Of a stretch of 64,000 nt of DNA, positions 36,023-44,755 are shown in pieces. The DNA is from Demequina mangrovi (GTDB taxonomy: Bacteria; Actinomycetota; Actinomycetes; Actinomycetales; Demequinaceae), in the NCBI RefSeq assembly GCF_000759715.1, contig NZ_BBLU01000002.1, positions 1 to 64,000 on the forward strand. The letters run 5' to 3'. The notes beneath the pieces were generated by a model. It was not told the origin of the DNA, did no database searches, and saw nothing but the letters and a program-made list of their open reading frames with translations. The position numbers and the translations under genes are program-made. Within the stretch, counting starts at the first letter, position 1. Every line of letters starts with the position of its first letter.

Positions 36023-36904
36023 ATGAGCCCTGTACGCGAGAAGGTCATCAAGGGCGTCGTCTCCCCGTGGCGTGAGGTACCCGCCGCGATCACCCGTCCC
36101 GAGTACGTCGGGAAGAAGCGGGCGACCGTCTGGGGCGGCGGCGACGTGCACGATGCCGAGACCATCGAGAAGATCCGCATCAGCGCGAGGATCGCCGCCC
36201 AGGCGCTCGCCGAGGTGGGACGCCATGTGGTCCCGGGCGTCACCACGGACGAGCTCGACCGCATCGGCCACGAGTTCTGCCTCGACCACGACGCCTATCC
36301 GTCGACGCTCGGCTACCCGGGCGCGGCCGGCCGGCCGGCCTTCCCCAAGGCGCTGTGCACCTCGGTCAACGAGGTGATCTGCCACGGCATCCCCGACTCG
36401 ACCGTGATCGAGGAGGGCGACATCGTCAAGGTCGACATCACGGCCTTCAAGAACGGCGTCCACGGCGACAACTGCGGGTCCTTCATCGCGGGTGAGGGAT
36501 CGCCCGAGGCGACCAAGCTCGTCGAGGTCACGCACGAGGCGATGATGCGCGGCATCAAGGCCGCGCAGCCGGGCCGGCAGGTCAACATCATCGGCCGGGT
36601 GATCGAGAAGTACGCCGCGCGCTTCGGCTACGAGTCCGTGCGCAGCTACACCGGCCACGGCGTGGGGCCGGCGTTCCACACCGGGCTGATCATCCCCCAC
36701 TACGACGCGGCGCCCCATCACGACGACGTCATCGAGCCCGGCATGGTCTTCACCGTCGAGCCGATGCTCTGCATGGGATCCGAGGAGAACCACGAGTGGG
36801 ACGACGGCTGGACCGTGGTCACCGACGACGGCTCGTGGGTCGCGCAGTTCGAGCACACCATCGTCATCACGGAGAACGGACCGGAGGTTCTGACGCTGCC
36901 ATGA
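36023..36904 (+). CDS. map: Methionine aminopeptidase type I
   Basis: A 293-residue enzyme removing the initiator methionine from new proteins. It has an N-terminal extension of about 45 residues, as in actinobacterial MapB-like forms. The metal ligands are intact: Asp in VDITAFKNGVHGD (two aspartates), His in SYTGHGVG, Glu in FTVEPML and Glu in AQFEHT. The stop overlaps the ppgK start (ATGA), giving a coupled pair. Confidence 0.95.
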   Translation: MSPVREKVIKGVVSPWREVPAAITRPEYVGKKRATVWGGGDVHDAETIEKIRISARIAAQALAEVGRHVVPGVTTDELDRIGHEFCLDHDAYPSTLGYPGAAGRPAFPKALCTSVNEVICHGIPDSTVIEEGDIVKVDITAFKNGVHGDNCGSFIAGEGSPEATKLVEVTHEAMMRGIKAAQPGRQVNIIGRVIEKYAARFGYESVRSYTGHGVGPAFHTGLIIPHYDAAPHHDDVIEPGMVFTVEPMLCMGSEENHEWDDGWTVVTDDGSWVAQFEHTIVITENGPEVLTLP

Positions 36905-37728
36905 GCAAGAACATCGCGATCGGAGTCGACATCGGGGGCACCGGCATCAAGGCTGCGCCCGTCAACCTCAAGACCGGGGAGTTCACCGACGACCGGTACC
37001 GGATCCCGACCCCGCAGCCCTCGACCCCGGACGCGATCGCGCGCACGGTGGCGAAGGTGATCGCCAAGTTCAACCCCTCGAAGAAGGTGCCGATCGGCGT
37101 CGCCTTCCCCGGGGTCGTGCAGCACGGGATCGTGAAGACGGCGGCGAACGTCGACGACAGCTGGATCGGCACCGACCTGCGGGCGATCATCCGCGACTAC
37201 GCCGGCCACGACGTCCACGTCCTCAACGACGCCGATGCGGCGGGCTACGGCGAGTACAAGTTCGGCGCGGCCCACGGGCGCAACGGCTCGATCCTCATGA
37301 CCACGCTCGGCACGGGCATCGGCACCGCGATGATCGTCGACGGCACGCTGGTTCCCAACCTCGAGCTGGGTCACATCATCGTGGACGGGCACGATGCGGA
37401 GGACCGCGCCGCGGAGTCCGCACGCGACCGCTACGGCTACGACTGGGACCAGTGGATCGCGGAGCTGCAGAAGTACTACTCCGAGATGGAGCGGCTGCTG
37501 TGGCCCGACCTCATCATCGTGGGCGGCGGCATCTCCAAGTCGCATCACATGTTCCTGCCGAAGCTCCGGCTGCGCGCACCCATCGTCCCCGCGGAGCTGC
37601 TCAACGGCGCCGGCATCGTCGGTGCCGCGGCGGCGGCGGCCGCGGAGGCCAAGCGGGAGCGCGAGGAGGCCAAGCTCGCCGAGAAGGCGGCCAAGAAGGC
37701 GGCGGCGAAGGCGCAGGCCTCCTCCTGA
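36901..37728 (+). CDS. ppgK: Polyphosphate glucokinase
   Basis: A 275-residue ROK-type kinase phosphorylating glucose with polyphosphate or ATP. Motifs are GVDIGGTGIKAAPV at the N terminus, VLNDADAAGYGE with the catalytic aspartate, TTLGTGIGTA and LELGH. The family is characteristic of actinobacteria. The C terminus is a 35-residue Ala/Lys/Glu coiled-coil-like tail (EAKREREEAKLAEKAAKKAA), which could contact polyphosphate. Its start overlaps the map stop. Confidence 0.95.
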   Translation: MSKNIAIGVDIGGTGIKAAPVNLKTGEFTDDRYRIPTPQPSTPDAIARTVAKVIAKFNPSKKVPIGVAFPGVVQHGIVKTAANVDDSWIGTDLRAIIRDYAGHDVHVLNDADAAGYGEYKFGAAHGRNGSILMTTLGTGIGTAMIVDGTLVPNLELGHIIVDGHDAEDRAAESARDRYGYDWDQWIAELQKYYSEMERLLWPDLIIVGGGISKSHHMFLPKLRLRAPIVPAELLNGAGIVGAAAAAAAEAKREREEAKLAEKAAKKAAAKAQASS

Positions 37729-37745
37729 CGTACGGAGGCAGGGCC

Positions 37746-37751
37746 TAGGCT
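37746..37751 (+). promoter_or_regulatory. -10 box of leaderless GNAT gene
   Basis: TAGGCT (TAnnnT) followed by 7 nt and the ATG at 37759, with no purine-rich ribosome site. Confidence 0.5.
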
Positions 37752-37758
37752 CCGGGCC

Positions 37759-38346
37759 ATGGCCTTCCACGACGCTCCCGCTCTCGCGCATCCGCTCGCT
37801 CGCCTCGAGCCGCTGTCCGCGGACCACGCGCCGGAGCTCGCGGAGGCCGTCGGCGATCTCCATGCGCTCTGGTACACCGCGATCCCCACGCCGGACGGCA
37901 TGGCCGCGGAGATCGAGGCGCGGCTGGCCCGGCAGGAGGCCGGCACGGTCGCGCCGTGGGCGGTGATCGACCCCCGGACCGGCCGCGCGGTCGGCATGAC
38001 CACCTACCTCAACCTCGACACCGCCCATCGGCGCGTCGAGATCGGCAGCACGTGGATCGGCCGCGAGGCCCAGGGCACGGGGCTCAACCCCGCGATGAAG
38101 CTGCTGCTGCTGGAACGCGCCTTCGAGGAGCTCGGCTGCATCGCCGTCGAGCTGCGCACGCACTGGCACAACCACCAGTCCCGCGCGGCGATCGCCCGGC
38201 TCGGCGCGCATCAGGACGGCGTGCTCCGCCAGCACCAGGTGTGGCGCGACGGGACGCTGCGCGACACGGTGGTGTTCTCGATCCTCGACCGCGAGTGGCC
38301 CGCGGTGCGGGCCGGGCTCGAGGCGCGGATCGCGCCCCGCCTCTGA
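37759..38346 (+). CDS. GNAT family N-acetyltransferase (RimJ/RimL type)
   Basis: A 195-residue acetyltransferase. The acetyl-CoA loop is GREAQGTGLN (about residues 106-115) after the typical RVEIGSTWI strand. ELRTHWHNHQSRAAIARLGA is the conserved helix near the C-terminal half. This subgroup often acts on protein N termini or small amines, and the substrate is not evident. It is transcribed separately from ppgK. Confidence 0.85.
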   Translation: MAFHDAPALAHPLARLEPLSADHAPELAEAVGDLHALWYTAIPTPDGMAAEIEARLARQEAGTVAPWAVIDPRTGRAVGMTTYLNLDTAHRRVEIGSTWIGREAQGTGLNPAMKLLLLERAFEELGCIAVELRTHWHNHQSRAAIARLGAHQDGVLRQHQVWRDGTLRDTVVFSILDREWPAVRAGLEARIAPRL

Positions 38347-38360
38347 ATCGGCGGCGCCGG

Positions 38361-39011
38361 TCAGCCGGCGTCGTCCGCGAGCAGCCGGTAGAGGTCGCGG
38401 CGCGCCGCGGCGAGGATCTCGACCGCGCGGTCCCCGGTCGCCTCGTCGGCCTGCCGGCTCACGTGGATCGCCGCGTCGCGCAGCGCGCCCATCTCCCGCC
38501 GCAGCGCGATGTCGCGCCGCTCGCGGTCGTCGACCTCGAAGAGCGCGTCGAGCTGAGCGGCGTTGTCCTCGGTCCACGCGGCGCCCGCCTCGGTGAGCGC
38601 CGCCGTCTTGCGACCCTCGACCACGTCGATGGCCACGAGGCCCTCGTCCTCGAGCGCCTGGAGCGTCGGGTAGATCGAGCCGGGGCTCGGCACCCACGCG
38701 CCCCCGCTGCGCTCCTCGATCGCGCGGATGAGGTCGTAGCCGTGGCGCGGCTGCTCGGCGAGCAGCAGCAGGATCGCGGCGCGGACATCGCCGCGCGGGC
38801 GGCCGCCGTGGCGTCCACGACCGCGACCGTGGCCGCCGTGCCTCCCTCCGCCGGGTCCGTGAGCACCCGGGTCGGGCCCGTCGTGCGCACCGGGGCCGAA
38901 GCCGCCCCGACGTCCCATCGACCGGTCCCCGCGCTCCTCGGAGGCGTCCGCCCAGTGCGGGCCGAGCCCGCGCATGCCGCGCGGGCCGTGATGCTGATGC
39001 GAACCCTTCAT
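38361..39011 (-). CDS. PadR family transcriptional regulator
   Basis: A 216-residue regulator. A Gly/His/Arg-rich, probably disordered region covers the first 72 residues. A PadR winged helix follows: RAAILLLLAEQPRHGYDLIR, SPGSIYPTLQALEDEGLV and a helical dimerisation tail. The histidine-rich segment might bind metal. The palindrome at 39048-39063 is a likely autoregulatory operator. It is divergent from the acyl-CoA synthetase gene. A short stem (38355-38370) spans its stop codon. Confidence 0.87.
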   Translation of the reverse strand: MKGSHQHHGPRGMRGLGPHWADASEERGDRSMGRRGGFGPGAHDGPDPGAHGPGGGRHGGHGRGRGRHGGRPRGDVRAAILLLLAEQPRHGYDLIRAIEERSGGAWVPSPGSIYPTLQALEDEGLVAIDVVEGRKTAALTEAGAAWTEDNAAQLDALFEVDDRERRDIALRREMGALRDAAIHVSRQADEATGDRAVEILAAARRDLYRLLADDAG

Positions 39012-39047
39012 GAGCCGCTCCCTTCGTTCGTGTCGATTGCGTCTCTG

Positions 39048-39063
39048 TCACGATATATCGCGA
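39048..39063. promoter_or_regulatory. PadR-type operator palindrome
   Basis: TCACGATATATCGCGA contains the perfect palindrome CGATATATCG in a window where AT-rich words are rare. It lies 37 nt upstream of the padR start and about 110 nt from the divergent acyl-CoA synthetase. ATAT-CG-type palindromes are typical of PadR operators. Confidence 0.6.
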
Positions 39064-39170
39064 TAGCGACGGGTGCAAGCGGTCCGGGTCCGAAGCCGAC
39101 GTCCGCACGCCCGGACGGCGCACCGACGCGCGGCGCGGTCAGCCGCCCCCGCGTAGCCTGGAGAACGATC

Positions 39171-40985
39171 ATGAGCGCGCCCCACCTGGCCGAGTCGGCG
39201 ACACCGCTGATCGTCCGCACCGCGGACGACCACACCTTCACCGCGCTCCTGCGCGACCGCGTCGCGGAGGCGCCCGAGCACCTCTTCGGCGAGTACAAGG
39301 ACGAGTCCGGGGCGTGGGTCCCGGTCACCCTCGCCGCCTTCCAGGAGGACGTGTCCGCGGCCGCCAAGGGCCTCATCGCGATGGGCATCGCACCCGCGCA
39401 GACCGTGGGGCTCCAGGCCAACACCCGTTACGAGTGGGCCGTGCTCGACTTCGCGATCCAGGCCGCCGGCGCCATCACGGTGCCCGTGTATCCGAGCTCG
39501 TCGGCGCATCAGGTGCAATGGATGGTCGACGATGCCGGGCTCGCCATGCTCGTCGTCGAGACCGAGGCGATGGCCGAGGTCGCCCGCGCCCTCGAGGGCA
39601 CGCACCGCCTCCTCGTGATCGACGGCGACGAGGAGCCGGCTCTCGACGTCCTCGCCGAGGCGGGCGCGATCATCGACGACGCCACCCTCGCCGCCGCCAC
39701 CGCCGACGTCCGCGCGGACGACGTCGCGACCATCGTCTACACCTCCGGCACCACGGGCCGGCCCAAGGGCGTCGCCCTCCCCCACCGCGCCTTCGTCGAG
39801 CACGCGATCAACGGCGCCTCGCATCCCGACCTCGGGACGCTCGCGCAGAACGATGCACGGGTCCTGCTGTTCCTTCCGCTCGCGCATGTGCTGGCGCGCC
39901 ACGTCGAGGTCCTCGCGCTCGCGTGCGGCGCGGTGCTCGGCTTCGCGCCGTCGCACAAGACCCTCGCCTCGGACCTCCGGACGTTCAGGCCCACGTGGCT
40001 CATGACCGTCCCCCGCGTGCTTGAGACGTTCTACAACGTGATCGACGAGCGCACCGGCGGAGGCGTCAAGCAGAAGCTGTTCCGGTGGAGCGCCTTCGTG
40101 TCGCGCAAGGTCGACGAGGCGCGCGTGCGCCGGGGTCGGCACGGCATCGTCCTGCGTGCCCAGATGGCCCTCGCGAACGCCCTGGTGCTCCACAAGGTCC
40201 GCGACGCGCTCGGCGGCAACCTCCGCCACATCGTCTGCGGCGGCGCGCGCCTGGTCCCCCGCGTCTCGCACTTCTACGGCGGGCTGGGGATCGCGGTGAT
40301 GGAGGGCTACGGCACCACCGAGATCGCGGGCCCGATGACCATCAACCCGCCGTCGGACGTACGCGTCGGCACGGTGGGCATCCCGTACCCGGGCGGCACC
40401 GTGCGCATCGCCGAGGACGGCGAGGTGCTCGCCAAGGGTCCGAACGTGTTCTCGGGCTACTGGAGGAACCCCGAGGCGACCGCCGAGGTCATGACCGACG
40501 GCTGGTACCGCACGGGCGATCTCGGCTCGATCGACGCGGACGGCTACCTCTCCATCACCGGCCGGAAGAAGGAGATCCTGGTGACGGCGGGCGGCAAGAA
40601 CGTCCAGCCCGCGAGCCTCGAGGACGCGATCCGCCCGTACGCGCTCATCCAGGAGGTCGTGGTGGTCGGCGACGGCAAGCCCTTCATCGGCGCGCTGCTG
40701 TCGATCGACGAGGCGATGCTCCCCGGCTGGCTCAAGTCCAAGGGCCTGCCGCTGATGTCAGCCGTCGAGGCCGCGAAGGACTCGACCGTCCGCGAGCACA
40801 TCCAGCACATCGTCGACCAGGCGAACACCCTGGTCTCGCGCGCCGAGGCGATCCGCGAATGGCGCGTCCTGCCGCGCGAGCTGTCCGAGCGGTACGAGGA
40901 GATGTCGGCCTCGCTCAAGGTGCGCCGGAAGCAGGTCGAGGAGCACTTCGCCGACGTGATCGACGGGATCTACGCGAAGGCGTGA
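39171..40985 (+). CDS. Long-chain fatty acid-CoA ligase (AMP-binding)
   Basis: A 604-residue adenylate-forming enzyme activating fatty acids to acyl-CoA. Motifs are the P-loop TIVYTSGTTGRPKGVAL, MEGYGTTEIAGP, DGWYRTGDLGSIDADGYL and GRKKEILVTAGGKNVQP with the C-terminal catalytic lysine region. Its closest pattern is the FAA1/FadD15-type group of actinobacteria. A TAGCCT element lies 11 nt before the ATG. Confidence 0.92.
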   Translation: MSAPHLAESATPLIVRTADDHTFTALLRDRVAEAPEHLFGEYKDESGAWVPVTLAAFQEDVSAAAKGLIAMGIAPAQTVGLQANTRYEWAVLDFAIQAAGAITVPVYPSSSAHQVQWMVDDAGLAMLVVETEAMAEVARALEGTHRLLVIDGDEEPALDVLAEAGAIIDDATLAAATADVRADDVATIVYTSGTTGRPKGVALPHRAFVEHAINGASHPDLGTLAQNDARVLLFLPLAHVLARHVEVLALACGAVLGFAPSHKTLASDLRTFRPTWLMTVPRVLETFYNVIDERTGGGVKQKLFRWSAFVSRKVDEARVRRGRHGIVLRAQMALANALVLHKVRDALGGNLRHIVCGGARLVPRVSHFYGGLGIAVMEGYGTTEIAGPMTINPPSDVRVGTVGIPYPGGTVRIAEDGEVLAKGPNVFSGYWRNPEATAEVMTDGWYRTGDLGSIDADGYLSITGRKKEILVTAGGKNVQPASLEDAIRPYALIQEVVVVGDGKPFIGALLSIDEAMLPGWLKSKGLPLMSAVEAAKDSTVREHIQHIVDQANTLVSRAEAIREWRVLPRELSERYEEMSASLKVRRKQVEEHFADVIDGIYAKA

Positions 40986-41009
40986 GCGCCGGCGGGCGGT
41001 GCGGCCGGG

Positions 41010-42023
41010 TCAGCGCTCGCAGACCGTCCCGTCACCGTCACCGTCGCGGTACCAGCCGTACTCCTCGTCCCGGCCCTGGACGTAAGGCCCGTAGCCCGCG
41101 TCGACCGCCTTGGCGCACGAGGAGAAGCGCGGGTCGGTGGACGATGCCGGCGCGTCCTCGGACTTCTTCGCGGCCGGCTCGTCAGCCTCGTCCTCCGGCT
41201 CCGGCGGGTCGCCGACGCCCGCGGCGAGCACGGGCTGGTCCCCGAAGTCCGGGAGCGGCTCGTCCGGGCAGGTGTCGAGGACGACGAGCATCGCGGCGCG
41301 CTCCGCCTTGGTGACCCAGAGCTCGTACTTGGCCTTGACGGCGATCTGGCGTGCCACGTAGTCGCACTGGAACGCCTCGTCCGGCGGGAGGTACTCGGAG
41401 GCGTCGTCGTCGCCCTTCGAGCGGTTCTCCCCCGCGTCGACGGGCTCGAGGTTGAGCGGGTCGTTGGCGATCGCGACGCGCTTGGCGTACTCCCAGCTCC
41501 CCGCCCCGGTCTGCCATGCCGCGGACAGCGCGACCAGGTGGTCGATGTCGATCTCGCTCGCGCCGCCGCGCTCGAAGCGGATCTCGGTCCCGGTGAACGG
41601 GTCGTCGAGGACGCCCTCCAGCACGGTGCAGGAGCCGTCCTTCACCACCGCGGTGAGGCGCAGCGCGAGCATGTCGTTGCGGGTGTCGCAGCCGTTGTCG
41701 TCGACGTCGAACCACGCCGGGCCGAACTGCTCGCGCGAGTAGCCGTCCGACGACGCGACGCGCTTGACCGCGAGGTCGAGCAGCGCCGCGCGGGCGGTGC
41801 CGTCCCCGGCATCGTCCGCGGTCGCGGTCGCGCTGGGGCTCGCGTCGACCGTCGGGCTCGCGGACGCCTCGGGCGACGCCGATGCGTCCGCCGTCGCAAG
41901 CGCGGTGGCCGACTCGGTCGGCACGCCCGGCACCGTGCTCGTCTCGGTCGGCGCTCCGCAGGCCGCGAGGGCCAGCACCCCGATCCCGAGGAGCGCGGCG
42001 AGGGACGGACGGACTGCGGACAA
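41010..42023 (-). CDS. Secreted lipoprotein nuclease: HNH (DUF1524) plus Excalibur domain
   Basis: A 337-residue protein starting with TTG. GAAGGAG lies 6 nt before TTG (42023), whereas the upstream ATG (42056) has no ribosome site. The signal peptide has lipobox ALAACGA, and a Ser/Ala/Thr linker follows. The HNH/GmrSD C-terminal-like domain shows EIDIDHLVALSAAWQTGA, ANDPLNLEPV and NRSKGDDDASEYLPP. A C-terminal Excalibur calcium-binding domain (SCAKAVDAGYGPY, DGDGDGTVCE) ends it. It probably degrades extracellular DNA. Confidence 0.85.
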   Translation of the reverse strand: MSAVRPSLAALLGIGVLALAACGAPTETSTVPGVPTESATALATADASASPEASASPTVDASPSATATADDAGDGTARAALLDLAVKRVASSDGYSREQFGPAWFDVDDNGCDTRNDMLALRLTAVVKDGSCTVLEGVLDDPFTGTEIRFERGGASEIDIDHLVALSAAWQTGAGSWEYAKRVAIANDPLNLEPVDAGENRSKGDDDASEYLPPDEAFQCDYVARQIAVKAKYELWVTKAERAAMLVVLDTCPDEPLPDFGDQPVLAAGVGDPPEPEDEADEPAAKKSEDAPASSTDPRFSSCAKAVDAGYGPYVQGRDEEYGWYRDGDGDGTVCER

Positions 42024-42114
42024 CGGCGGCTCCTTCGGCGAAAACGAACGCTCCACACTACCGCCGCGCCCGGGGCCGCATGGAGCCCGCGGCCCCCACG
42101 CCTGGGATCGGGGC

Positions 42115-43170
42115 CTAGGGGGCGAGCATCACCTTGATGGCCGTCCGCTCATCCATCGCGCGGTACGCGTCGGCGGCCTGCTCGAGCGGCAGGACCAGGT
42201 CGAAGACCCGGCCCGGCTCGATGCGGCCGTCGAGGACCTCGGGGAGCAGCTCCTCGATGTAGCCGCGGACCGGCGCGACGCCGCCCCGCACGCCGACGTT
42301 GGTGTCGAACATCGTCCTCGCCGGGAGCTCGGGCCCACCGTTGGGGACGCCCACGAAGCCGACCTGCCCACCGGGGCGGGCCGAGCGCAGCGCCTGGTCC
42401 ATCGACTCCTTGGTGCCGACGCACTCGAGCACCACGTCCGGGCCGATGCCCCCGCACATCTCCTTGAGCCGGGCGATGCCCTCGTCGCCGCGCTCGGGCA
42501 CGATGTCGGTCGCGCCGAACTCGACCGCGAGCTCCTGGCGTGCGGCGTGCCGGGACATCGCGATGATGCGCGACGCGCCCAGGCGCTTGGCCGCGATGAT
42601 CGCGCACAGCCCCACCGCGCCGTCGCCCACGACGGCGACCGTCGATCCCTCGCGCACCCCGCCCGAGACGGCGGCGTGGTGGCCGGTGCCCATGACGTCC
42701 GCGAGCGTGAGGAGACCCGGGACGAGCGCCGGATCCGGCTGACCGCCGGGCACCGGCACGAGCGTGCCGTCGGCCATCGGGACACGGACGCGCTCGCCCT
42801 GGGCGCCGTCCGCGAAGCCGAGGCCCTCGGTCTCGGAGCCCCACCAGCCGCCGTTGAGGCAGCTCACGCTCATGCCGTTGGCGCAGTTCACGCACGTGTT
42901 GTCGCACTGGTAGAACGGCGCGATCACGAAGTCGCCGAGCGCGACCTGCGTCACCTCGGACCCGACCTCCTCGACCACGCCCACGAACTCGTGACCGATG
43001 CGCTTGGGCACCGCGGGCCGGGTGATCCCTCGGTAGGGCCACAGGTCGGATCCGCAGACGCAGGCCGCGACCACCCTCACGATCGCGTCGAGCCCGCTCG
43101 TGCCGAGCACGGGGTCCGGCACGTCCTCGACGCGGATGTCACGCTCGCCGTGAAGCACCGTCGCACGCAT
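42115..43170 (-). CDS. Zinc-dependent alcohol dehydrogenase
   Basis: A 351-residue medium-chain dehydrogenase. Catalytic zinc ligands are the Cys in CVCGSD and GHE in RIGHEFVGVVEEVG. Structural zinc cysteines lie in QCDNTCVNCANGMSVSC, with spacing slightly unlike classical ADH. The cofactor fold is VAVVGDGAVGLCAIIAAKRL. It oxidises an alcohol or polyol with NAD(P), substrate unknown. GGAGGACAGAC precedes the ATG. Confidence 0.9.
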   Translation of the reverse strand: MRATVLHGERDIRVEDVPDPVLGTSGLDAIVRVVAACVCGSDLWPYRGITRPAVPKRIGHEFVGVVEEVGSEVTQVALGDFVIAPFYQCDNTCVNCANGMSVSCLNGGWWGSETEGLGFADGAQGERVRVPMADGTLVPVPGGQPDPALVPGLLTLADVMGTGHHAAVSGGVREGSTVAVVGDGAVGLCAIIAAKRLGASRIIAMSRHAARQELAVEFGATDIVPERGDEGIARLKEMCGGIGPDVVLECVGTKESMDQALRSARPGGQVGFVGVPNGGPELPARTMFDTNVGVRGGVAPVRGYIEELLPEVLDGRIEPGRVFDLVLPLEQAADAYRAMDERTAIKVMLAP

Positions 43171-43238
43171 GTCTGTCCTCCTGGGTGGTGGGCCTGTTGC
43201 CGCCCCGAGCATGCCGCACGCGGCGCCCTCCGGGCGAA

Positions 43239-44639
43239 TCAGACCACCGGCGGCCGGGTGAGGACGGTGACGGGGTCCTCGGCCTGCGCGACGTCGTCGG
43301 ACGGGGCCCCCGTGCGCACGAGCGCCGGGTCGACGATCGCGAGCGTGAAGACGCCCGGGCCGGAGACGAAGAGCACGACGAGCAGGAACCAGCCGCCCTC
43401 GACCAGCAGGCGCGACTCGGTCAGCGCCTGCAGCGCGAGGCCGGCGGTCAGCAGCGCCCACCCGAGCGGGACGTACGTGTCGCCGCGGCTGGCGCGCTCG
43501 ACCAGTCGCCATGCGCTTCCGAAGGACAGCACGACCATGACGATGAGCAGCACCATCCCGATGAGCCCGAGCTGGAGCCATGCGTCGAGGTACGCGTTGT
43601 GCGCGTGCCCCGCGACCACGCCGGCGTTGTCGACGATGGTGCTGTACGGCTCCTCCCAGATGGGCCAGTAGCCCACGTAGCCCCAGCCCTCCGGGCGGTC
43701 CCAGGCGAACTGGACCACCTGGTCCCAGATCGCGGTGCGGTGCGTCGCGTCGGGGCCGCGGTCGACGAGCGCGAAGATCTCCTCGCGGAACTTGAGCGTG
43801 AGGACCGCGACCACGGCCGTCGCGGCGAGCACGGCGAAGGACAGCCGCCGCTTCATCGACGGGCGTGCCCGCCGGATCATCAGCGCGGCCACGGTGAGCC
43901 CCGTGAGGTACACGGCCGCGACGGTGACGGTCGCCGACGAGGTGAGGAGATGGACCGCGATCGCCGCGGCGAGGGTGATGCTGCCGTCCACGACCCTGAT
44001 GCGGCGCTCGAGCAGCAGGATCACCGCGACCACCGCGGTGAACAGCGCGATCGCGGCGAAGGGGTTGCGGTTGCCGACGAAGCCCTGGATCGGCCCGCCG
44101 ACGAAGAGGTTGTCGCGCGACCACGTGATCGGCTCGCCCGCGCCGTCGACCTTCGCGATGCTCGACAGGTCGGTCGCGAGCGGCGGCAGGTCCTCGCGGA
44201 TCACCACCGCGACGAACAGCTCGAACAGCAGGCCTCCGAACAGGCTCACCTGCAGCCCGCGATAGAGGAAGGCCATGAACTGACCGCGCGAGGTGCCCCG
44301 CGCGATGAGCACCGCGACGAAGGTGGTCGCGGCGAGCACCGCGACCGCGAGCACCGTGATCCCCGGCGTCGCCGACCACAGCACGCTGAGCGCCGCGAGG
44401 GCCACGAAGGTGCTCACCAGGAGCGGCGGCCGGAGCTCGCTGAGGAAGCGTCGGAAGCTGATCGCGACGGCCACGACGGTGAGCGCGCACAGCACGCTGT
44501 AGAGCGGGATGCCCAGCAGGTAGCGGAAGCCCTGACCGCAGAACAGCAGCACCACGGCCCAGACGGTCACCCAGGCGCGGGCGCGCTGGGACCGCGTGCG
44601 CGTGACGAGCGCTCGGAGATCGGACGTGGGACCGCGCAT
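43239..44639 (-). CDS. O-antigen ligase/polymerase-like membrane protein
   Basis: A 466-residue protein with about 11-12 membrane helices of the Wzy_C/WaaL superfamily. A periplasmic loop in the second half holds WDRPEGWGYVGYWPIW and then the conserved GHAHNAYLDAWLQLGLIG. Such proteins polymerise or ligate surface polysaccharide. No glycosyltransferase cluster surrounds it, so it is an orphan copy. The ATG at 44639 is backed by GAGGAGGAG. Confidence 0.85.
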   Translation of the reverse strand: MRGPTSDLRALVTRTRSQRARAWVTVWAVVLLFCGQGFRYLLGIPLYSVLCALTVVAVAISFRRFLSELRPPLLVSTFVALAALSVLWSATPGITVLAVAVLAATTFVAVLIARGTSRGQFMAFLYRGLQVSLFGGLLFELFVAVVIREDLPPLATDLSSIAKVDGAGEPITWSRDNLFVGGPIQGFVGNRNPFAAIALFTAVVAVILLLERRIRVVDGSITLAAAIAVHLLTSSATVTVAAVYLTGLTVAALMIRRARPSMKRRLSFAVLAATAVVAVLTLKFREEIFALVDRGPDATHRTAIWDQVVQFAWDRPEGWGYVGYWPIWEEPYSTIVDNAGVVAGHAHNAYLDAWLQLGLIGMVLLIVMVVLSFGSAWRLVERASRGDTYVPLGWALLTAGLALQALTESRLLVEGGWFLLVVLFVSGPGVFTLAIVDPALVRTGAPSDDVAQAEDPVTVLTRPPVV

Positions 44640-44755
44640 GCACTCTCCTCCTCGGGGACGTGGGAGCCCGTGGCGACGCGCATCGGCCGCCCTCGCATCA
44701 GCTCGCACCTGAACGAGACCGGCGGATCATCCTAACGCGCGCGGATACTGGAGCC

